A model generated the notes under the pieces. That model was not told where the DNA came from, ran no database searches, and saw only the letters and a list, made by a program, of their open reading frames with translations. A stretch of 64,000 nucleotides of DNA from assembly GCA_021292105.1 (NCBI GenBank), contig CM037871.1:22936057-23000056 (forward strand). The letters are read 5' to 3'. The stretch is from Anadara kagoshimensis. Lineage: Eukaryota; Mollusca; Bivalvia; Arcoida; Arcidae. Positions 50,114 through 61,060 of this stretch are shown one piece after another. How positions within the stretch are numbered: position 1 is the first letter of the stretch; every line of letters starts with the position of its first letter. A program made the translations under genes and the position numbers.

Positions 50114-50116
<3 letters not shown>

Positions 50117-50345
50117 GTCCGTTGGGTTTACTATATCAACTTGTCGGCCAATAGATTCTCATATTTTTTCTTAAAGTTTTCAAAATTCATATATATTATA
50201 GTGATAGTTTTATATTCAATTTACTCTTGGTTATTTTTTATATTGTGTGGCCAATATGTTTAAAAGGGTGATGAAGAGTCTTAACGTTTATTTTACCAGA
50301 TTCGTTAAAACATGTAAATTGAAGGAATGAGATAGTGTATGGTAT

Positions 50346-50500
50346 TAACCAGCTTAAACCTGGAAGGACATTCTTGTCCTATACCGGCTTAGACGAGGAA
50401 CGACATTTTTGTCCTGTATCGGCTTAGTCCCGAAAGGACATTCTTGTCTTGTACCGGCTTAGACCAGGAACGTCATTTTGGTCCTTTTTCTCATATAATA
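50346..50500. repeat. 35-bp tandem repeat, four units
   Basis: Units such as TACCGGCTTAGACCAGGAAC followed by GACATTCTTGTCCTG, near 50350, 50384, 50419 and 50454. Each contains the small hairpin AGGACATTCTTGTCCT or a relative. Confidence 0.85.
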
Positions 50501-50648
50501 AGTTCTTTTTATCAATTTAAAAGAAGATTGCATTTGCAAGAAAAAGATTTATATTTATAAACCTAATCAACTTTCTTATTTTAATGTTAGGTAATTGCCG
50601 ACAAAAATTGTGACGTCATTTGACGAAAAATGAAATAAATGATATTAA

Positions 50649-50955
50649 CCCTCTTGCTGCCACACGGACATATGTGTCATCTACCGGCAGCATGCCATGC
50701 GGACACATATGTCCTTTCAACGGAATTGAAAACTCTTAGATAAAAGACGAAGATAAACTTATAATCTTTTTGTAAAATTATGAAAATGCAAAATGTTGAC
50801 CATTGAGATTATAATCTACAATTAACTAATGATGTCATATGACAACAAACGCGTCTGACGTCATATTCTATTGTTGACGTCATATCACTTCGCATTGTGA
50901 ACTTCAATTTGGCACTGCCAACGTTGCGCTGAAAATTAATTTGGCAGCAAGAGGG
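50649..50955. mobile_element. piggyBac-type MITE with TTAA target sites
   Basis: CCCTCTTGCTGCCA (50649-50662) is mirrored exactly by TGGCAGCAAGAGGG (50942-50955). TTAA lies immediately outside each end (50645-50648 and 50956-50959). TTAA target duplication with CCC..GGG termini is the signature of the piggyBac superfamily. The 307-bp element has no coding capacity. It holds CGGACATATGTGTC and CGGACACATATGTCC repeats and two perfect TGACGTCA octamers (50856 and 50875). Confidence 0.85.
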
Positions 50956-51145
50956 TTAAATGGAAATTAAATGACGTTAGATGAAATAAATTACGTTTAT
51001 GACCATATTTATGACGTTATATTTTATTTACTCATACCGTCAAAGAAATTTTGCAAGAAAATTGTCGTATATTTCACGTATCGGTAATATTTCCGTTTTG
51101 GACGTGCTTCTGTTCAGTAGGTGTTTTTAATAAAATGTTTTTGGA

Positions 51146-51319
51146 TCCAAAATGAGGTTCCAGGTGAGCTATTTCCATCACTTGACGTCCGCTGCCGTCG
51201 TCGTCTGTGTCTGTCGTCCGTTAACAATTATTATTTCCGGGTTCGGACACTTGACAAAAAGTAATACCGTTTTTTCGACCGCGAAAGGACCGAAACACAA
51301 TTTGCTCTTGGCGTTTCCC
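51146..51319. other. end fragment of a dispersed CAGGTGAGCT-type repeat
   Basis: CCAGGTGAGCTATTTCCATC, then a CGTCGTCGTC-rich stretch, resembles the ends of the AGGTCA-bearing elements and related repeats. No protein is recognised in the 72-codon frame starting at 51152. Confidence 0.5.
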
Positions 51320-51472
51320 CTTATAATCTACAATGGACTAATGATGTCATATGACTACAAACGCGTCTGACGTCATAGCCTATTGTGACGTCATATCATT
51401 TCGCATTGTGAACTTCAATTTGGCATTGCCAACGTTCGGTTGAAAATTAATTTGGCAGCAAGAGGCTCTAAA
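51320..51472. repeat. partial second copy of the piggyBac-type MITE
   Basis: The right half of the MITE is repeated: TTATAATCTACAAT, AACGCGTCTGACGTCATA, TTTGGCAGCAAGAGG. After GCAAGAGG the terminal GGTTAA is replaced by CTCTAAAA, so this copy is damaged and has lost its right TTAA. It carries TGACGTCA at 51368 and 51386. Confidence 0.8.
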
Positions 51473-52335
51473 AACGTTGTAACGTTACAAGTCTGGGTCT
51501 ACGAAGATTAACATGCTCATGTATATAACCCGCGATTAAGAACACAGCGTGTCATATTGATATATTTTGATTAGCCTTGCGCATTTCCTATATCTTCCAG
51601 TTTGAGAGCAATAGCATTCATATGACTATAAAATGCCAAACGGCCGTATCACTCTGTTTGAATATTAATATCAGCAATACACTTTTTCGAGTAACTATAA
51701 CCTGGTAAACAAAATGGCTGCCTCCATGTTCCCAGATGGTTAATTTCTTTAGGTATCGAAATGCCTTTGTGTTTGATGATCAATTCGTTTTTCAACTTCA
51801 CAAAGTCTATCGGAAGTTTCCGTGTGTAATTTGAAAATTTTCTTCGCCGAATTAGATAGTTCCTGTAATGCATGTTGCATTTTTTTCAAGATCACCGGAC
51901 ATGCCTTTGCGTCGGTCCAGTGGATGTGCACTGAATCAATGACGTAGTTGGTGACGTAGTACACGACTACGTCTCGTAATATACATATAACTAAGTAAAC
52001 ATTCGGGTGACTACAGTTTCACTTCTTGCACGTTCAAGTTTGTGGTCAAAACGCGAGAATATAATCCCGGAATTCAATGCAAATTAACCCACAAAAATGA
52101 ATTCCAGATTTTTTTTAAATAATTCATGTTTTTGCTTTATTACTCGACATATTTACCTAAAACAGCATCATTTCCCCTATATGAATTGCGCACTTGAATT
52201 CGAATTAGTACAATTAGCTCATTACGTCACAAACGCGATTGTGGCAAGTCATTTCATCGACGTCATCAGCATTGCTTTCAAATCGCCGTGGGATTCTGAG
52301 TATGATCCGTCTAAAATGCCGTGGCAGTCAAAGGG
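51473..52335. other. no gene seen; ends in a piggyBac-like terminus
   Basis: Non-tandem sequence with short frames of no recognised family (51649-51964 minus, 52097-52339 plus). At 52319-52335 it reads CCGTGGCAGTCAAAGGG followed by TTAA (52336-52339), which looks like the right terminus of another TTAA-type element. Confidence 0.5.
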
Positions 52336-52486
52336 TTAATGAAAATATAACAATTGAACAGTTTAAAATTGGCGTTCATAGTCAGTATGAATGCCAAACC
52401 TTTGCACAACAAACCGATCATAATGCGCTATCGCTATCGCGCATTATTCTGTAACAGTTCAATTGTTAACCCTTTGCGTGCCACGG
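52336..52486. mobile_element. pair of diverging TTAA-type element ends
   Basis: A right end (CCGTGGCAGTCAAAGGG-TTAA, 52319-52339) and a left end (TTAA-CCCTTTGCGTGCCACGG, 52466-52486) of the same family lie about 126 bp apart, pointing away from each other. Their termini agree in 15 of 17 bases. Between them AACAATTGAAC faces GTTCAATTGTT. They may be two separate insertions or one rearranged copy. Confidence 0.5.
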
Positions 52487-52870
52487 AACAGTTCAAATTA
52501 AGTCATCACTGTGCCGTGATTGTACACGTTACCACGCATGTTGCGTCATAAAAAATGAGGGAAGAAAAATGGCGCAACTATGTTTATTTATTAATTTTGA
52601 CACCGTAAAACATTCATTCTAAAAGTATATGTCCGGTTTTGATGATTATTTTTATTATACGCATTATTACTTTCTCATTCCTTTGAGGAAATCCATATCA
52701 AAAAAATATAATAATATTGGCAAAAAAAAACCAAGTTCGACATAGAGTTGAAATTCTTATCGGCCAGTATTCCTATATAAGCAATACTAGTATAACCATC
52801 TCAGACCATAAGCTAAAAAATAGAACAGTGTCTTACAGCTTTACATTTTAATTTCGCGGCGATTCATTTT
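52487..52870. other. no gene seen
   Basis: AT-rich, presumably the body of the element that starts at 52470; no right terminus was found. Confidence 0.35.
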
Positions 52871-54056
52871 TAGCTCACTTGACCAAGGTCATGTGAGCTT
52901 ATGGCATAGCGCAGCGTGTGTATGTGCGTGTGTGCGCGTGCGTGCGTGTGCGTGCGTGCATGTGTATGTGCGTCGTCAACACCTATTTTCGAAATACTGA
53001 AATTACCGGACAGATTTCAATGAAACTTGGTCAGACGTATATATGGGCCAGTGCAATTCAGATCTGTTCTTGGCATTGACATGGCTACCATAACTAGGTC
53101 AAGGTGGCCTAGGGGTGCAAAAGTCTTTTTAAAATTTCGTCTCCAAAACCTGATGAGATATTTGGCTTTTCTAGGGTCTTAACCCTATAGTTTGTTCTTT
53201 TCATGAAATTCGGGCAAAAAATATGTTACGTGATTTTGCGTTTAATTTTGAAAAAAAATCGTAAAATAGCTTCAAATTGTTATAACTTGGCTATCTGATC
53301 AGATTATGACATAGGGATTTCAGTTTTGACATATTCTTGTGATTACCTTTAAAATAGGTTCAAGGTCAATTGTTAAGGTCATGATCCATTTTTGACATTT
53401 CTGATTTTATTTATTGTCTGGAAAACTATAAACTGTTTGTATAGGCATAAATATTATAATGTTGAAGATATTGATACAACGCGATCATTTTGATGTATAG
53501 AAAAAGGTCATGGGTTCAAATGTCAAAGTCATAGATGCAAAACAATACCAATATTATTAATCATCTCGAAAACCATTAACTTTTTGTATAGGCATGAGTA
53601 TTAGAATGTTATAGGTATTGTTGTCACAATCATTTTGTTGTATAGAAAAAAAGGTCATTGGTTCAAAGGTCAGTTGTACAGTCATGTATATTGTTAGTAC
53701 ATGTATTGTTATTATTGATTTAATGATCATTTTGATATATAGATGAAGGCCATGGGTTTAAAAGTCAAGGTCACAGATGCAAAACAATGCAAAAATGGTT
53801 TATTTTCTCAAAAACTATAAACATTTTGTATACGCATGTATTATAAAGTATTGTAGGTCTTTATGCAACGGTCACTTTGATGTATAGTTGAAGGCCATGG
53901 ATTGACAGGTCAAGGTTACAGATGCATAGGGATACTGAAAGGGTTATCTGAAAAAGCCTCAAATTGTTACTTTAAGGAAAGATTTTGACATTAGGATTAC
54001 AGTATTTATGTTTTCTTGAATATTATCAGCTAGCTACAGTTTATCAGGTGGGCGTA
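52871..54056 (-). mobile_element. diverged relative of the AGGTCA sub-repeat element
   Basis: It opens TTAGCTCACTTGACCAAGGTC with hairpin partner ATGTGAGCT, followed by a GTGTGCGTGCG-rich run. Sub-repeats contain TTTTGTATAGGCATG, AATCATTTTGATATATAG-like text and CAAAGGTCA or GTCAAGGTCACAG. It ends near CAGGTGGGCGTAACAG. The layout matches the copies at 13722 and 34084, but the sequence is much more diverged and most AGGTCA pairs are decayed. Confidence 0.65.
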
Positions 54057-54309
54057 ACAGTGTTGTGGGATTTTTGGCTCTCAAGAGACAGTTAAAGTAT
54101 TTTAGTTCCCGAGTTCCTGAGTAACCCCTCTCTCTCTCTCTTTCGTGAAGTAGTAACCATGCAGAAGAATCTAACTGGGTTTGGAGGGATTATAAAAGGG
54201 CTTTAAGAAAAAACGTACAAAATATCTATTTCAATAACGATTCTTCCGTCAATGTAAAAATGTTAGTGAAAACAAAGATCACAAAATTTTATGAATGAAG
54301 ACATATTAT

Positions 54310-54311
<2 letters not shown>
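54057..54311. other. no gene seen
   Basis: A short CTCTCTCTCTCTC run lies near 54128. No frame of note. Confidence 0.4.

Positions 54312-54361
<50 letters not shown>
54312..54361. repeat. (GA)n microsatellite
   Basis: About 24 GA units. Confidence 0.97.
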
Positions 54362-54365
<4 letters not shown>

Positions 54366-55805
54366 CCCAGGTCAACACGTACCCATACGAGTTGTTCAGG
54401 GTCTTGGGTACTAGTTGTTTTGGTTACGAGTTGTACAGCAATCTTATCAAATATGTGATAATACTTATTCCAACATGTTATGGAATTTGTAAATGACATG
54501 CGGAAATTCTGATGTCACTTGCTCCTACGAAATTTTTAGAAATAAAATTTTACTATTTTATATGAGACAGAAACTTTATGTTTACTGGGCCAACTGTAAT
54601 CCGTACGATTTTTTCAGTTTCTTTACTTTGTCAAACTCCTTCAGAGGTTAATACGCAGAACTGTATTTGTTTTCAGTACTGAAATGTTTTTGTAAAACTG
54701 TACGCGCCTGTACTTCATGCCAATATTTAAATGGGTTTTAGGTGAAATATATTTTCAAAAAGTTCCTTTTTAAACAATAAAGACCCTTTTATAATGTATT
54801 TATCTGAAATCGAAAATTTTGACCAGAAGCCTGGTTTTCGAGTGGCGCACCTCATGTATTATTTATTTATTGATATTTTTTATCTATTTATCATATTTAC
54901 TTTTTCCTGATAAACAAGTTTTCATTAAAGCTAGATACTTTAGCTAGATCAAGGATATTTAGTTTTAATCTTTAACTAATATAATAAAGAATGATAAATG
55001 GCATTGCGTTTGAGTAAGTATTTACTGACTACAGAGAACCTTCTTTATACCGACCTTCTTTACTTCGACAATTACATTACATGAAATGTTTAGGGAACAA
55101 ACATGCACAGTGCATATTGCACTCCTTATATGCCATTTAAAGCTTCCAATACCAACAGTTAATTTTAGGAACAAAGGTTCATTTAACATTTTTTTCTTTA
55201 TAACGACATTGCTGTAAATGACCAAACAATAATAGGAGTTCAATGAGTCTATGACAAAAACCTATCATATAACACATGTAATAATTAGTTTTAATTACTT
55301 AAGAATGAATCAATCAACCATGATTGACAATTGTGTATATTTTGTTTGGAAGCCATAACACAATAATTAAATTGTGTGATAGTGAGTATTCCTAAACTTA
55401 GGAATGTTTCGTGAAACAAACTTAGAAAAAAAAATTCGCGACGCTGGTTAGTATGATATCTGAGTTATTCAGTTCTAGCCTGACCGTCAGTTAATTATAA
55501 CAATGATGGTCATGGAAGTAGTTAAGAGAAACAAAGGTCGAAAGAGTATTTTATGTGATTAGTACCGCTACACAATTGATGTTGAATTAAAGTCTGGTGA
55601 TATAACTTGGAGATTTGCTTATAAGGGATTTTTATTTATTTATTTTTTGGTGGAGAGGGGCTGATTCCTCTGAAACGTATGTAGATATCTGTTAAGTTAT
55701 CAGCAAATTCAATGCATTACCCGTCATCATGTGCATTGAAAAACGACATGTCTTCAGCAAAGAAATCTTCAACCCCATTTAGACGCAGAAAAGCAATACC
55801 ATAAT
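54362..55805. other. no gene seen
   Basis: AT-rich, non-repetitive by eye. Minus frame 55022-55243 has no recognised domain. Confidence 0.4.
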
Positions 55806-56530
55806 TAAAATATGACAATCAGACAGAATGTACCTGTATAAACTAGGAAAATAATTATTTATTCTATTCTCCCTGAATAAATATTTAAAACGCAATAGAA
55901 ATTTCTAAATTTTGGAGACTCGTGTGTCATTTTTCGCAAGACGACGTCATATCCCGACAGAATGACGTCATGCAATTGTCCTTTGTTTGTGACGTCACTG
56001 AAAATTTGCACGTGAGTGAAGATAAACACGTAGAGGTGAAAATTAATAGAATCTATCACGAGTATCCATGTAGGATAGGGAAATCTCACCCGAGGGGTTG
56101 AATATTTCAGTCGGAGACGAAGCTTGCCGAGTCTCTGACAGAAATATTCAACCCCGAGGGTGAGATTTCCCTATCCTACATGGACAAACTCATGACTGAT
56201 TCTTTTTCTTCCATTTTGATGACAATTTTTTGCTTGAAGTATAAGTCACATCGACATCGACGCCATCTTTGTAAATCTAACTTTGTTATTTAATGTTTTA
56301 CATAAAAATAAATATGACCATCGGACAGAATGTACCTAATTTTGGTTTATACAAGAAGTATAAACTAGAAAACAAAGCCATTTATTCTAATCTCCCAAAA
56401 TAAAGATTTGAAACGCAGTGAAAATATCTAAATTTTGGAGACTCGGGTGTCATTTTCCCGCAAGACGACGTCATGTCTCCACGATATGACGTCATTCAAT
56501 TGTCCTTTGATTGTGACGTCACTGAAAGCC
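55806..56530. repeat. direct duplication of about 215 bp, 500 bp apart
   Basis: 55806-56023 and 56311-56525 share CAGACAGAATGTACCT-like text, ATAAACTAG, TTATTCTA, TCTAAATTTTGGAGACTCG, GCAAGACGACGTCAT and CAATTGTCCTTTG, both ending in TGTGACGTCACTGAAA. Each copy has two perfect TGACGTCA octamers (55963, 55990; 56487, 56514). This suggests terminal direct repeats of one element or a tandem duplication, with a long hairpin between the copies. Confidence 0.75.
56065..56184. repeat. hairpin with 44-bp arms
   Basis: TCCATGTAGGATAGGGAAAT and on to 56108 faces its reverse complement at 56141-56184, with two mismatches. The 32-bp loop contains its own imperfect palindrome around GACGAAGCTTGCCGAGTC. 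It lies between the two direct copies at 55806 and 56311. Confidence 0.85.
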
Positions 56531-56620
56531 ACACGAGGAGGTGAAGATAAGCACGTGGAGGTGAAGATAGAAATTTCTTCCATCGTTTCTTCAAGCGGAA
56601 ATCTCTATCTCAAACATAGA

Positions 56621-56760
56621 TGGAAGAAAGAAATATGCCCGATGAGTATCTTCAATGGAACAGTTCTATATTACATGAATTGTCATGGGAGAAAGAAATA
56701 TACTCCATGAATATCTTCAATGGAATAGTTCTATATTACCTGAATGGTCATGGGAGAATA
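56621..56760. repeat. 65-bp direct duplication
   Basis: AGAAAGAAATAT, ATCTTCAATGGAA, AGTTCTATATTAC and CTGAAT-like/GTCATGG recur 65 bp apart (56621 and 56686). A perfect TGACGTCA pair lies slightly downstream (56897 and 56913). Confidence 0.7.
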
Positions 56761-57092
56761 TACATTTGTTATACCTCCTTAGAAAAATAAAATACGATCT
56801 GTAATTTGATTGGATCGTTGGATCATATAATAAGGGTGGAGAAAACATCGTGTATCCCTCTGAAAACATCATATCCCACACCTTCGGAACACACCATGAC
56901 GTCAAAATGATATGACGTCATCGATGGAAAAACGGTCACGACGTTCTAGTGTTTTCCTCCGATGAGTTCCGATAGGAGAAAAGTCAATGAAGGACTGGTG
57001 TTTTAACCTTCCAGGCTGTCTTTTATAAAAAAAATGTCTTCCTGTCTGTCTTTCTAATAACCATGGTTATCTTTCAGTATAATAAACAATTT

Positions 57093-57144
57093 ATTGCCTT
57101 TGAGTGAAGGACATATGTTCATATCTCCCTCACTCAAAGTCAAT
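57093..57144. repeat. short hairpin
   Basis: ATTGCCTTTGAGTGAAGGACA faces TCCCTCACTCAAAGTCAAT around a central ATATG/CATAT. The interval from 56921 to 57485 otherwise holds only AT-rich intron-like sequence, with an (AAAT)n run near 57307. Confidence 0.75.
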
Positions 57145-57485
57145 AAATGTATAATGTCAAACATAGGGAGATTGAACGTCACAGTGTAAAATTTAGACAC
57201 CAATTCAATAAAAATCATTGCAGATATCGAAGTTTTTACTTTTATTTGATAGTCTTATTAACTATGCATTATATGTTTTTGTTGTATTATGATTGTGTTG
57301 TTGAAAAATAAATAAATAAATAAATGATTTGTTGAATTTTTGGATATAAAAAGATGTCCATTAATTTGTTTTATTATTTATGGTTTTTAAGTTATAACTA
57401 TTTGCGCAGTTTTAAATTTACAGAAATAGAACACCATCTGCTTTTAATGTGATTTAAGTATCTTCCAATTTGTTATATTTATAAG

Positions 57486-57775
57486 AAGCTGTCAGCAATC
57501 CAGATAACAGAGATCACCATTGGATAGTTTGGCCACAACCATCTGAAACAAGAGCCGAAACTCCTGTGGTGACAGGGTCCAAATCTGCTTTTCAAACAAG
57601 AAACACTGAGTACAAACCAGTCTCCAGACTAGAAACTCCTTTTAGCACAACTAACAACACTAAACAGCAAGACTACCATTGGAGTGTCTGGCCCCAGCCA
57701 TCAGAGAAAACAAACGAAGCACCTTCAAGACCACATACAGCTCTAGGGATACATAACGAGGGAATAACAAACAAG
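57486..57775 (+). CDS. candidate exon with 53-residue internal repeat
   Basis: An open segment of 290 bp between a plausible acceptor (TTTGTTATATTTATAAG, AG at 57484-57485) and a donor AACAAG then GTAACATTA. It begins in phase 1, completing a split codon, and ends in phase 0. This fits the phase-1 end of the exon at 23480-23563. It encodes 96 full codons rich in T, S, P, Q and N. DHHWIVWPQPSETRAETP near the start recurs 53 codons later as DYHWSVWPQPSEKTNEAP. The two copies have different silent and replacement changes yet keep W, WPQPSE and the frame, which suggests coding constraint. No known domain is recognised. The GA microsatellite at 57824 falls in the following intron. The exon may belong to a different gene from the 21-kb exons. 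Confidence 0.5.
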
Positions 57776-57819
57776 GTAACATTAGACACTGAGGCACTTT
57801 GGTGGCCATTTCGAATAAC

Positions 57820-57823
<4 letters not shown>

Positions 57824-57861
<38 letters not shown>
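57824..57861. repeat. (GA)n microsatellite
   Basis: About 19 GA units, 49 bp after the donor of the exon at 57486-57775. Confidence 0.97.
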
Positions 57862-57866
<5 letters not shown>

Positions 57867-58116
57867 AGGCTATTGTCATGCATATGATATGTAAAATATT
57901 ATGCTCTTAATGGATTGTTCTAAACAGTTAAAATGGTACAGGCTTCGGTTTCACAATCATTCCTTATCTAAGATTCCAGAACATGAATCTGGTAAATTTT
58001 ACTTTCCGGTGTAACCGTTCGGCATCCAAAATGGTCGCGCTTACTATAAATAGACAAAACAAATAAATGACCATTACACATCTATAAATATATGGACCAA
58101 TTTAATTCAAATTTGG

Positions 58117-58149
<33 letters not shown>

Positions 58150-61005
58150 AGATGTCTAGACACATAACATATGTAATGGGGTTTTCCGTTCCTTGTTAGT
58201 TAAGTAATATATCGGAATATGCTAATTAGATGCTAAGATGACCCAATTCCGAGTTTGAAAACCCTCTTTTCTGAAACTACTGGGCCAATTAAAAACAAAT
58301 TTTATGTGGATAGTCCTGAGCTGACCTGAATTAAAAAATATTGTCTGATGACTGTGTTCGACAACCGCCGGTTCTATAAACAAACAAATCGGGAAAACAT
58401 ATGACTACAGTATACAAAGAAATCAGCAATGCTTAATGGCGTCGTTAATAAGGACCCTTGCGCGTTAAAAAGCTATGTGTGTGTGTGTGTGTGTGTGTGT
58501 GGTACCTATTACGGATGCTGTTAGGCATTTTTGTTAAACAAATTCTACATCAGTCTTATCTAGATCTAATTTAGGTTCTCATCTTGATCCGTATACTCTA
58601 TATTTAATAAAAATTAGTTGCAAGGTAATGATTGAAATAAAATTTATAATAGTGCGTATTGAAACAATACATTACAAAATTACAAAATCTTTTTTTTTTA
58701 AAAATCCCATTACTGATGGAGCCACGAGTATCATGACGCTGTCATCAACATAATACAAAAGACTTCACTTACCCCTAGAGGAAAAACTTCGTTGTGGTAC
58801 ATATTTCAGTCTTTACAATACAATATAAACACAAAGCCGTTTGTATCCTGGATTACGCTTCTATTTCACATAGTAATGTTCGTAAAACGCTTAACATTCC
58901 TTCACAAAATTCTCTAATGCAATCGGATTTACTTGAATCAAACATGTAAAACTTAATGATGCAAACATTCATGGAGATCATTTATAAGAGGCATATCCAT
59001 AATTTATATTTAATTAATCAAATTCTCTAACTTGGTGTATTTACAGAACTTGGTGTTTATACATATAAATATTAACTATTTCAAGACAAATGAACATATT
59101 TTCTATAAATTTAGAACATATGTGAGACAAATTAGGAAGGCTTTGCATGATATTGAAACCTATTGTTTTAGAGAATTAACTAAAGGACATATCTAATATC
59201 ATAAAAAGGTCGTCAAGGTCCATGATAATCAATAATTGGTCGACATAATATCAGTGTATCCTCTTTTAATACTTTGAATATGCACACGGTAGCAGAGACG
59301 GTCCAATTACTGGTTGATTTAATCATCTAGATTTCAAACCGATTTAAAGTTTGTTATGATTAGGAACTAAACTTCGATATTGACCAAGTATTTTGAGTGT
59401 ATTGATATTGTTGTCCTTTTCAAAATTTACTACATTTTTTGTTGCCATCTGCTACTTTTGAATTTTAATAAAATATGCATTCAAAAATAAATTTTTTTTT
59501 TATCCTTATCAATATATAATCAAAGTACTGACAGTACTGAAAGACGGACTTACTGACAAACTGTAGAGAATAGTTTTGCATGATAATGCCTTGGTCTATA
59601 TCAGTAGGAACACCAAAGCCGCTGGCGTAGGGATTCATTAAAATTTTTGAACTTGCAAAAATGAGATAAAATTGGGCAAAAAATGGCGAACCTTTGGACG
59701 AGGCAAAATCGGGAATTGTGTTCAATATATCATCGGATGTTATGAACAAGACTATAACATAAAAATCAGTATATATGAAACTCGTCTATCACTATTTTTT
59801 ACAATTCCGGTTACATTTTAATATCTTAATTCAGTGATAAAAACGAGTAACTGACTGAAATTTAAAAAATTGTTCTTCACAAGATTCCTACTCATTTATC
59901 GCAACGCGCGTGCACCAGAATTATTTTATATCAAAAGATTTTTTGCACTGTACAATTTGATATATAATTCATCAAATAATTTTCTTTACACAAAAGTGTC
60001 CAAGTTTTAAAGGTGAAAAAAATCCCCGTCAGTCCGGATTCTTGGGTACGGGTCGGGTCCATTTTTCGTCTAATTTGATCTAGAAATTTTGTAAGTACTG
60101 CTTCCTAGCTGTGTTCTATATTTAGTTTGGACACACAGAAGACGCAGAATGGTATTTACAATTGAAATAAAGTAAGTTTAGGTTAAAATTATCATCTTTT
60201 TCGTCAGACTTCTCATAGAATTTGCCGGATTTAAGGGCCTACTTTCAGTCTTCATGTAAAAACTCGGCAATATGCCGCTTCGACCGTTCATTTCACAAAC
60301 TAAAAATCCACACGACACACACATGCACAAAATCTATGTTGATTGACCACGTACGATGTATTATAAGTGTTAGTTGAATTTTGGAATTAATGACAATAGA
60401 TAAATCCGTTTATTTTGGGATATGCGATTTGGGCCCCAGAGGCTTGAAGGTCCGTCTCTTCTCACAACTGTGGCGACCTTTGTCTTGTGACTTTCAGCTG
60501 ACATTTATCACCTGATCACTAAATCAGTAAAGTTGAAAGTGAACTATTCTTCTATATTCAGCTGACAAAGCTAGAGAGTGCATTTTACTTTTAGTCCAGA
60601 TGACAAATGGTATTTTTTCACATAACCTAAAAAATAGTCCGCACAAAATGTTTTTACATAAAGTTGTTCTGCAACATGTCCCTAATTAGAAACTGCTTGA
60701 TGCCACCTTGGCAGCCTTGGGGAATTCAAGATATCCAAGATGGCGGACAAGATGGCTGCCAGAATCGTTTTCTTTTTATATATGTTGACATTTAAGGTTT
60801 TTCAATATGTAATTGTGTTTTATGCAGTATATAAATGATAGTCTATCATTAATGCTTCACTATAATAATCAACAAATCAATAAAATGATAATGAAAAATT
60901 ATAGAATCTATTCTAGCGAAAATGGTCTTAGTTTTCCCATTTTTAAGAGTGCAAAGCTAGAGAAGTCATATAATATACCATTCCTTTATTTGTCTTCAAT
61001 TACAG
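57862..61005. other. unique AT-rich interval, no gene supported
   Basis: It contains (TA)n(TG)n near 58119-58150 and (TG)n near 58477-58501. A solitary TGCTACTTTTGAATTTT (59450-59466) matches the 17-bp terminal repeat of the insertion at 34063. The frame 59465-59749 on the minus strand has no recognised domain. No exon with convincing signals was found before 61006. Confidence 0.4.
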
Positions 61006-61046
61006 TGCAAAGCCCATTTAACATCCCTTTATGGTCGAATAAATAA
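61006..61046 (+). CDS. possible terminal exon (weak)
   Basis: A strong acceptor, TTCCTTTATTTGTCTTCAAT then TACAG (AG at 61004-61005), leads into a short open segment. In phase 1 it reads VQSPFNIPLWSNK and stops at TAA (61044-61046), with AATAAA overlapping the stop. In phase 0, which is what the exon at 57486-57775 would require directly, it stays open to a TGA at 61126-61128 inside the first satellite units. The peptide is too short to judge, so treat it as a lead only. Confidence 0.2.
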
Positions 61047-61060
61047 CACCGTAATCAGCA

